Origin: Trogon surrucura
Taxonomy: Eukaryota > Chordata > Aves > Trogoniformes > Trogonidae
Assembly (NCBI GenBank): GCA_020746105.1
Contig: CM036622.1
Coordinates: 37,301,477 to 37,365,476 of the forward strand
Reading direction: 5' to 3'
Length of the DNA: 64,000 bases
Shown here: one piece after another, positions 59,101 to 64,000 of the stretch
Numbering within the stretch: the first letter of the stretch is position 1
How the letters are laid out: each line of letters opens with the position of its first letter
Program-made: the position numbers and the translations under genes
Notes under the pieces: generated by a model
Databases searched by the model: none
What the model was told of the DNA's origin: nothing
Seen by the model: the letters and a program-made list of their open reading frames with translations, nothing else

Positions 59101-61090
59101 ATGCATAAAGTAACAAAAATACTTAGATTTGTTTCATGATAATGGTCTTTTGGGTTTGATATTTGGCAAACCTGGAGGAATGATCAAATTAATATTTTAT
59201 TCTTAATTCCTGGGTTTAAATAAGACAAATGGTTTGCATTTAATTCAGACATTTTAGTTTTCAGAGGTGTTTTAGAATCCCTGATTTCTTTGACCAATTA
59301 ATCTGAATTGCTAATGAGATATAAAATTTTATGATTGACAAGAATTTTTTCCCTGAAAATATTGTCTTCCAGATGAGGAAGAAGTAATCTTGACTAATCT
59401 CCCTGCACTGCATATAATTTTACATGCATATAATTTATGTGTCTTCTTAGACACCACAGAGATTTTGCAGCAACACTCAGACTTTCAAACCACTTTGCAG
59501 AGACTTAACAGATTTTACAGTACTTGTAACTGACAGAGAATTAAGATGTATTTTTAGCCTTATACCAGGTGAAAGTATATTGTTTTGTTAGCACTCTGTG
59601 CAGATGCATATTTTTTCATCCAAGTAATTGTCACTAAATGGCAGATATCTTGGTATTGCTATTTAGTGAGCATCTGGTCATCAAAAATGTTAAAATCACA
59701 AGCAAAAATTTCTTGTAAAGCTACATTTAATATGAAATAATATGATGTTTGTACTCTTGCAAAAAAACACACATGGATTGTCAACACAACTTAGGTTTGA
59801 GTTTTGTGCTCCTGTATCTTTATTAAACTTTTACGCCTGTTGTGTTTATGGTTATATGTAAAGAACACCATATCACATGTCATCTCATTGTAATCCAAAG
59901 TGATTAAGGTCTCTTATGTAGCCTAATTAGGTGATGTGCAGACTAAAGCTTTTAATATTATAATAACTCTATTTCATGTTGTAGGAGATCAGTTGGTTTG
60001 ATGATCCCAAAAATAACACTGGAGCATTGATTACAAGACTTGCTAATGATGCCTCACAAGTGAAAGGAGTAAGTAATAGGCACTGATGGTTTTCATACCT
60101 GATTTAGCATGGAGTCAGCTACAGACTGGATTAGATAGCTAGAAATCCTACACACAGAATCATCTGGAACTTGCTGTTATTTATTAAATAATATAATTTT
60201 ATTTACTAAAAAAGTGTTTTGTGTGTCACACAAAAATTTAATATCGTAACAGTAGTTATGTGTTATATACATATCTTTGCTTTTAGCTCATACTAATGTT
60301 CAGTTCTTTTATCACTGATATAAATCAGTCATCCAAGGAGTCCATTTATTAGAAGTTATTTATTCAATCTGTTTAGAAGTCTAGACACAAATATCAATAA
60401 AATGCTTAAGTGTATGCCTCAAGAAGAGGACTGACCTCATTGCAGCACTGTGTTTGTTCACATGCTTAAAGCTAAAAGTGGTCAGAGGGAAAAAAAATGG
60501 TCATCTCTTACTCTAGGTTAGGAAATGTCATGTTTCAGGAGCCCTGGCAAGTTTGAAGTCATGATTCTACGTATAAAACCCATGAGATTTATGAAATGTC
60601 ATTGTGTTTTCTTGGGCAAAACCTGAAAACAAGAACTGTAAGTCCAAACTTACAGAGGGGAACAGAGGAGGAATACTGGATAAGATACAGAAAAATTGAG
60701 GGAATGATCTGTACAATAGAATGTCTTTTAAAAAGATAAAGCATCTGTTCTGCATATTATTTAGACCATATTAAGCACTTCCAGATGTCCTCTGGTGAAT
60801 AAATCTTAACTGTATAGGTAACAAATATTTCTTGTCTAGTTTTCAAATTAAACAGGGTAATTTACAATGGTTTCATTCTTTTCCAGGCTACAGGTTCCAG
60901 ACTGGCATTAGTTGCCCAAAATGTAGCTAATCTTGGGACTGGGATTGTTTTGTCATTGATCCATGGTTGGCAGCTGACTCTTCTGCTTTTAGCCATTGTG
61001 CCAGTTATTGCTGTAACAGGAATGATTCAAATGAAGATGCTTGCTGGACATGCAAAAACGGGTAAGAAGGAACTGGAAATCTCGGTAAAG
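29086..61090 (+). CDS. ABCB1/ABCB4: Copy B: P-glycoprotein-like ABC transporter, exons 2-21 (5' part)
   Basis: Seen: 20 exons with GT-AG borders give a continuous frame of 907 codons. It covers the N-terminal cytosolic tail, transmembrane segments 1-6, NBD1, the linker, and segments 7-10. Sizes 192,172,125,172,114,111,126,204,171,162 for exons 6-15 are those of human ABCB1. The first extracellular loop carries four N-glycosylation sequons. Family knowledge: plasma-membrane ATP-driven exporter of drugs or phospholipid. Inference: the loop-1 pattern FPANFSL...LEEEM and [11 protein letters not shown] look more like human ABCB4 than ABCB1 from memory. The gene continues past 64000 (exons 22-28 missing); copy A's intron 21 is 2966 bp, so ending inside this intron is expected. 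Exons 12-14 are almost identical to copy A, whereas the rest is an obviously diverged paralogue. Intact motifs argue against a pseudogene. Confidence 0.92.
29178..31143 (+). other. Copy B intron 2
   Basis: A short CR1-tail-like piece may lie at about 29215-29270 (ggatcagatgatcatctgagg). A 27-bp tandem duplication lies at 30412-30465. Nothing else recognised. Confidence 0.65.
30412..30465. repeat. 27-bp tandem duplication
   Basis: Units 30412-30438 and 30439-30465 (caacaa..tg.actaaatt.gtccatg) differ at three bases. Confidence 0.85.
31144..31195 (+). CDS. ABCB1/ABCB4: Copy B exon 3: basic N-terminal segment
   Basis: 52 nt (55 if the upstream AG at 31140 is used) before donor gtaag. It encodes [17 protein letters not shown], a Lys-rich stretch like the KKEKKPTVSVFSM of human ABCB1 exon 3. 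The acceptor is a tandem tag-cag, so an extra Ser codon may be included in some transcripts. Confidence 0.8.
31196..32305 (+). other. Copy B intron 3
   Basis: AT-rich; no recognised element. Confidence 0.7.
32306..32453 (+). CDS. ABCB1/ABCB4: Copy B exon 4: TM1
   Basis: 148 nt, phase 0 to 1, between tttcag and gtaaga. It encodes [15 protein letters not shown] (elbow helix), [20 protein letters not shown] (TM1) and the beginning of the first outer loop with sequon NIT. Confidence 0.94.
32454..34293 (+). other. Copy B intron 4
   Basis: AT-rich with scattered A-runs; nothing recognised. Confidence 0.7.
34294..34387 (+). CDS. ABCB1/ABCB4: Copy B exon 5: glycosylated first extracellular loop
   Basis: 94 nt, phase 1 to 2, between ctctgtag and gtaata. 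It encodes [14 protein letters not shown] then [10 protein letters not shown]. Three N-X-S/T sequons lie here, in addition to one in exon 4. The NFSL and LEEEM blocks resemble human ABCB4. Confidence 0.9.
34388..37432 (+). other. Copy B intron 5
   Basis: A 550-bp pyrimidine-rich, GC-richer block (about 34560-35110) and an eight-G run near 36114 stand out. Open frames up to 139 codons in that block have no family resemblance I can see. Confidence 0.68.
37433..37624 (+). CDS. ABCB1/ABCB4: Copy B exon 6: TM2 and coupling helix 1
   Basis: 192 nt, between cctttcag and gtaagt. It encodes [19 protein letters not shown] (TM2), [11 protein letters not shown], the coupling segment [14 protein letters not shown], and NTRLV. 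Size equals human exon 6. Confidence 0.95.
37962..38133 (+). CDS. ABCB1/ABCB4: Copy B exon 7: TM3 and TM4
   Basis: 172 nt, between tttttttcag and gtaggc. It completes the split Asn codon, then encodes [28 protein letters not shown] (TM3) and [16 protein letters not shown] (TM4). The intron before it is short (337 bp). Confidence 0.95.
38134..39428 (+). other. Copy B intron 7
   Basis: Contains a GC-richer block with several CpGs at about 38460-38720 inside AT-rich sequence, unidentified. The rest shows nothing. Confidence 0.68.
39429..39553 (+). CDS. ABCB1/ABCB4: Copy B exon 8: intracellular helix after TM4
   Basis: 125 nt, between ctacacag and gtgaga. It encodes [34 protein letters not shown], the long cytosolic helix reaching the second coupling segment. 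Human exon 8 is the same size. Confidence 0.95.
39554..41372 (+). other. Copy B intron 8
   Basis: No recognised element; a modestly GC-richer stretch lies at about 39970-40140. Confidence 0.68.
41373..41544 (+). CDS. ABCB1/ABCB4: Copy B exon 9: TM5
   Basis: 172 nt, between cctttcag and gtatgt. It encodes [40 protein letters not shown] (TM5) and [28 protein letters not shown] looks ABCB4-like. Confidence 0.95.
41545..43256 (+). other. Copy B intron 9
   Basis: Holds the plus-strand CR1 fragment at 42231-42755. The 450 bp before it is GC-richer but not recognised. Confidence 0.74.
42231..42755 (+). mobile_element. CR1 fragment, 3' end region
   Basis: Very clear CR1 3' sequence on the plus strand: ctggtgaggccacacctcga, gttttgggtccctcactaca, gaggagcagctcagggaact, ttgctctttacaactacctt, tttagattggatattgggaa and aggctgcccagggaagtggt. 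It encodes the C-terminal end of the CR1 protein ([12 protein letters not shown]) with internal stops, and is truncated just before the usual CR1 terminus. Confidence 0.93.
43257..43370 (+). CDS. ABCB1/ABCB4: Copy B exon 10: TM6
   Basis: 114 nt, phase 0, between ctctttag and gtgagt. It encodes [18 protein letters not shown] (TM6, lining the substrate pocket) and [17 protein letters not shown]. Confidence 0.95.
43651..44179 (-). mobile_element. Solo LTR of an endogenous retrovirus-like element
   Basis: 529 bp bounded by perfect 6-bp inverted ends TGTTGC and GCAACA and flanked on both sides by ATCC (43647-43650, 44180-44183), a 4-bp target-site duplication. On the minus strand an AATAAA lies about 50 bases before the 3' end, as expected for the LTR polyadenylation signal. 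No internal viral coding sequence remains, so it is a recombined solo LTR. Family not identified. Confidence 0.82.
44849..44932. repeat. Imperfect (TAGAATCTATGAT)n tandem repeat
   Basis: Six or so degenerate units of tagaatctatga / tagaactctatgat without a CR1 body. The unit resembles the ATTCTATG octamers that end CR1 elements. Confidence 0.8.
45336..45446 (+). CDS. ABCB1/ABCB4: Copy B exon 11: lead-in to NBD1
   Basis: 111 nt, phase 0, between ccacacag and gtattg. It encodes [14 protein letters not shown]... and [13 protein letters not shown] with the adenine-stacking Tyr. It is clearly diverged from copy A exon 11, in contrast to exons 12-14. Confidence 0.94.
45447..47658 (+). other. Copy B intron 11
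   Basis: AT-rich with no recognised element until about 47570, where alignment with copy A intron 11 begins; near-identity from 47592. Confidence 0.75.
47659..47784 (+). CDS. ABCB1/ABCB4: Copy B exon 12: Walker A of NBD1
   Basis: 126 nt, phase 0, between cacacacag and gtgaga, with Walker [10 protein letters not shown]. Every base is the same as copy A 2500-2625, including the flanking splice sites. Confidence 0.96.
47965..48168 (+). CDS. ABCB1/ABCB4: Copy B exon 13: Q-loop of NBD1
   Basis: 204 nt, phase 0, between tgtctag and gtaagc. It has the Q-loop [10 protein letters not shown] and AENIRYG. Its protein equals copy A; the only base difference is silent (48051). Confidence 0.96.
48528..48698 (+). 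CDS. ABCB1/ABCB4: Copy B exon 14: signature and Walker B of NBD1
   Basis: 171 nt, phase 0, between cttgtag and gtcagt. It carries signature LSGGQKQR, Walker B ILLLDEAT and D-loop SALD. It is identical to copy A, and identity stops seven bases into the next intron. Confidence 0.96.
48699..51083 (+). other. Copy B intron 14
   Basis: 2385 bp against 149 bp in copy A. The first 50 bases after the break still weakly match copy A (ggagctgcaagaaa against agagccgcaagaaa). A possible very old CR1 trace lies at about 48895-48985 (agactgcccagtggtgaagtg). No gene seen. Confidence 0.72.
51084..51245 (+). CDS. ABCB1/ABCB4: Copy B exon 15: H-loop of NBD1
   Basis: 162 nt, phase 0, between ctttccag and gtagct. 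It has [14 protein letters not shown] with the H-loop His, then [15 protein letters not shown] and YYKLVNMQ. It is diverged from copy A. Confidence 0.95.
51246..52400 (+). other. Copy B intron 15
   Basis: Holds a minus-strand CR1 piece (51596-51840) and a short (GTT)n run at about 52308-52322. Confidence 0.75.
51596..51840 (-). mobile_element. Old CR1 3' end fragment
   Basis: Left end tatagaataactcaggttgg is a diverged CR1 terminus in reverse, followed by catctagtccaaccccc and, further right, ccacaccctcctcaagttacctgctccagtgcc. More diverged than the other CR1 copies here. Confidence 0.78.
52401..52568 (+). CDS. ABCB1/ABCB4: Copy B exon 16: inter-half linker
   Basis: 168 nt (56 residues), phase 0, between catttcag and gtgagt. 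The first part shows almost no similarity to copy A; the basic cluster [12 protein letters not shown] and the following NDEPD are kept. It is likely the regulated, disordered linker. Confidence 0.9.
52569..53428 (+). other. Copy B intron 16
   Basis: AT-rich; nothing recognised. Confidence 0.7.
53429..53575 (+). CDS. ABCB1/ABCB4: Copy B exon 17: TM7
   Basis: 147 nt, phase 0, between ctttttag and gtgagt. It encodes [20 protein letters not shown], then TM7 ([19 protein letters not shown]) ending SDVVG. Confidence 0.95.
53576..55483 (+). other. Copy B intron 17
   Basis: AT-rich, with short TG alternation at about 53809-53830; no transposon recognised. Confidence 0.7.
55484..55588 (+). CDS. ABCB1/ABCB4: Copy B exon 18: outer loop and TM8
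   Basis: 105 nt, phase 0, between tcttacag and gtaagt. The outer-loop part [15 protein letters not shown] shares little with copy [18 protein letters not shown] is TM8. It is the fastest-changing membrane exon between the copies. Confidence 0.93.
55589..57169 (+). other. Copy B intron 18
   Basis: A GC-richer block (about 56150-56920) holds the longest unexplained open frame of the window (178 codons, minus strand). No family resemblance seen. Confidence 0.68.
57170..57247 (+). CDS. ABCB1/ABCB4: Copy B exon 19: TM8 end and coupling region
   Basis: 78 nt, phase 0, between ctcaaacag and gtaaaa. It encodes [15 protein letters not shown]..., with Asp where copy A and human proteins have Gly in GFTFGKAG. 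Confidence 0.94.
57248..59984 (+). other. Copy B intron 19
   Basis: GC-richer between about 57650 and 58060; no recognised repeat or gene. In copy A this intron is only 925 bp. Confidence 0.7.
59985..60068 (+). CDS. ABCB1/ABCB4: Copy B exon 20: intracellular coupling segment
   Basis: 84 nt, phase 0, between gttgtag and gtaagt. It encodes [15 protein letters not shown] and [11 protein letters not shown]. The first residue is Glu rather than the Asp of copy A and the human proteins. Confidence 0.94.
60887..61090 (+). CDS. ABCB1/ABCB4: Copy B exon 21: TM9 and TM10
   Basis: 204 nt, phase 0, between cttttccag and gtgagt. It encodes [36 protein letters not shown] and [15 protein letters not shown]. 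It is the last exon of this gene in the window; no sequence like copy A exon 22 appears before 64000. Confidence 0.95.
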
Positions 61091-64000
61091 GTGAGTCCAG
61101 AGGTGTTTATGTTTTTATGTTGTAATACGTGTCATTGTTTAATAGTCACGTTGCTGATAGATTAAGAATATATTCCTCAAAGAAGTAAAAGTCTGCATTG
61201 TTGTATTGTACTGACAAAGTATAAAAATGCACAGCATAGAAACCATGAGTAATAAGGATGCATGAAAACACCATGATAACAGTGTAGTTGTCTGTGCCCT
61301 GCAATCACTTCCTCTGATTTTGATTCCTTTACCTCATCTGGGAAGGGAAGCAGGATCCTGGGAATCTGCTTCAAAGGAAAATGTAAGTATGGCAGCAAAG
61401 AGGGAGGGTGTTGCTTCATTTCATAAAGATATGTTTTCTTACTTCCCAAGACATACTGTCTCAGGACAGACTGTGCTTTGTGGGGACTGGATTTTTGACG
61501 CACCCCAAGCACCACAGCACCCGTGTAATGTTTCCTCACCTTTCCCTCCCTCTCATCACACTGCGGTTAGTCACGCAGAGGAGTCTGGGCACTGCAAATC
61601 TTAGTTTCTCTTTCCATGATTTATATTAAGAAAGTTTTTCAGAGGCACTTCTGCGCATCCAGGTTGATTAGAAAATCAATTTTGTGTTCACTCATAGCCC
61701 TTTTTGCACTAAAATAAAAGGAAAGGAAATTCCTCTTGGTTTTCCCTGTCAGGCCTTTTGGTATATATCTACATAGCAATGGTTCTTTGTATGGTCAAAT
61801 CATAAGACACCTGCAGAATGTTGTCCCCCGACACACATGAATGAGTATTCTCTAATAATATTTTTTTCCCAGTAAAAACATAAAAAATAGACGAGAAAAT
61901 TCGAGGGAATTAATTCACCATACAATGATTGCACTGGCTACTTATCAGCCTCAGCTGATAACACTGGTTGGGAAAAGGCAAGAGAGGGTAATGCAAGGAT
62001 CAGAAGTGAAATTAGGAAACCTCTGTGAGCCCACAGGTTGGCTGTTAACGAAAAACAAAGAAACAGTCCAAAGCAATCTTGTTTCCTGGAGCAAATTCAT
62101 TAAACACTTTGACTGAGTCAGCTGTAAACTTCTCAGCCTCAAAGCACATTTATACGTGTTGTGAAGAGAAAAAAATCACTTTGCCTGTCTGCAGAACTAT
62201 TTTTATTAGTACTACAGACATGAAGAAATGATGATGTTTGTCTTTGTGGGGGAGCCAATGTTTACATGCAGCTATGTTATTTTTTTCCACGTTATTTAAT
62301 TATTTCAACACCTTATCCCTTGTGTTACTTAGTCTGTTATGTTTCCTATTTGTAGATTATCTAAATATTTATTCTACGTATTGTGTAGAAGTAATGATGG
62401 AGAAGGAAGAAATCCATGGGTATAGTTAAGTTTTTGGCAGTTACTCTCATGTTCAGAGCTGCTAGGCTTTTCCTTTTTCTTACTGACTTGAAGGCTGAGT
62501 TTTCTTCAAAGGTGTTTTCTGCACTTACAGTAAAGTCTGATGATTCATAAGCCTAGACATGTTTCATTACACATCACAATAAGAAGTTAAATATTTCTAA
62601 AAGAATATACATATTGAAAAAAAGAAACCTATATGGGGGAAAAATTCAAAATACAGTCACTAATTATTCATACAGTTTTGCCAAAAAAGTAACCTCTTTG
62701 AGTGCATTCTTATGCACTGAAATATTTTCAAGTTATCACAGAATAACAGAATCAACGGAATGTCAGGGGTTGGAAGGGACCTCAGAAGATCATCTAGTCC
62801 AGCCTCCCTGCCAGAGCAGGATCACCTGGAGTAGGTCACGCAGGAACGTGTCCAGGAGGGTTATCTCTTAGCCAAGATGTTTACAGCTGATTATCACTAT
62901 CTCATGCCAACTTCTTTGGACTCTATTTGTAAGAACAGTTACAGGATTGTTAGGCGATGACCTTAATATCTGGTTTTGGCAGAATACATTAATCAAAACA
63001 ATTTTTTACAGATCCCCAGTTTCTCGCAAGATTTAAAACATGCATTTCCACAGCAGCTCAGCAAAATGTTTCACTCCCAACACGTCAAGAAAACCCAAAA
63101 GAAAACCAGTCCCAAGCATCTATTTTTAGCTCTAGGTAAAAATCTACTTCTCTTTAGAAGAGAGGTTCTTCCTGGAAAACTGCCTGTTAAGGAATGTCAA
63201 CTTCACATGAGAGAAAAAAATAAACTACTCTCATTGAAAGGTGGTGCAGAAAAAAATATAGCTAAAAGAGAGTAAATGTATGAGCAGCAGAATTAGTCAT
63301 ACACTTATCTGATGGAGTCAGTTAGCTCCCGGTACAATCCATAAGTACATGATTTGGGGTGGTACAGAAACTACCGGGGGCTTCTAGGAAGACAGTGGGA
63401 TTCCTCAGTGTACGAATCTTACACAGGTGACAATACGTTGGAAAGAATTGAGCCAGAGTTTCAGGTCCTAGGTGACTTTCTAGACAGTGGATAATGTTTA
63501 ATTTTATTTTCCCATGAAATTAGTACATTGGAACTAAACTATGAGCTGGCATAGTATATAGTGTTCCTTGGATATACTTCACAAAGTTATTTTCCAAGAT
63601 GATTTACATTTTGAGGTTTGATTTGTGGCATTCTTGGCCAAGGCTAAATCAACTGTTGTTATTAAAAGACTTGCTGATGTCAGTAATTAACTACAAGTAA
63701 ATCCCCTTAATATTCGGGGAGCATTAAGAAAATTAAGGTAGGAACCTCCACTAGTTTTCAGTCAAGATTGGGTACCTACCATCATTAATCATTTTGGAAA
63801 ATGTCAACAACTTTTTCTTCTGTGACAAAACAAGAAGATATAAAATTAATATGAATAAGATGCCAAGCTGCCATATGAACCAGGAAAATCTGTCTCTACA
63901 TTTCTGGGAATGGCCGTTAGTTTTCAGTTTCTCATTTTTAGAGTTTTGAAAGAGTCCTGATTTTCCAAAAATGCTGAGAATGCACCCTGTGAAAGATCTT
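61091..64000 (+). other. Copy B intron 21 (runs off the window)
   Basis: Contains a minus-strand CR1 piece at 62736-62868. No exon 22 before the window edge. Confidence 0.75.
62736..62868 (-). mobile_element. CR1 3' end fragment
   Basis: Begins tcacagaataacagaatcaa, then gttggaagggacctcagaag, catctagtccagcctccctg and ggatcacctggagtaggtca. This is a CR1 terminus read in reverse, about 130 bp, without coding sequence. Confidence 0.88.

Overview
The window comes from a vertebrate nuclear genome, almost certainly a bird. It is AT-rich, has long introns, and carries CR1 non-LTR retrotransposon fragments, tRNA-headed SINEs with a CR1-like 3' tail, and a solo LTR. The SINE type resembles TguSINE1 of passerines, so a songbird is a reasonable but unproven guess. 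All calls come from reading splice sites, frames and conserved ABC motifs by eye; no alignment or database search was run.

Layout: two head-to-tail genes lie on the + strand, both encoding full-transporter ABC subfamily B proteins of the P-glycoprotein type (ABCB1/ABCB4). Copy A occupies the left third. It enters already inside the gene and shows 18 coding exons that match human exons 11-28 (960-23125, ending in TAA), giving 910 codons plus stop. About 6 kb of intergenic DNA follows, with CR1 and possible LTR remnants. Copy B starts with a probable ATG exon at 29086 and shows 20 coding exons matching human exons 2-21 (to 61090). It runs off the right edge inside intron 21 and contributes 907 codons. 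Exon sizes and phases match the mammalian genes nearly exactly. Both frames are open, every splice junction read is GT-AG, and the Walker A, Q-loop, signature, Walker B and H-loop motifs of every nucleotide-binding domain present are intact. Both copies therefore look functional.

Main observation: exons 12-14 of the two copies, with both introns between them, are almost identical over about 1.11 kb (2433-3546 against 47592-48705). I count 7 substitutions and no indels at a constant offset of 45,159. Flanking exons differ clearly and flanking introns barely align. This is the signature of recent interlocus gene conversion, or of an assembly artefact, covering most of nucleotide-binding domain 1. 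The one coding difference is silent.

Other content: a 529-bp solo LTR with a 4-bp target-site duplication in copy B intron 10; three tRNA-derived SINE copies, one with an internally duplicated tRNA head; CR1 fragments, the longest keeping part of the reverse transcriptase; short tandem duplications; and a few GC-rich unidentified blocks. No unrelated gene, CRISPR array or RNA gene was found.
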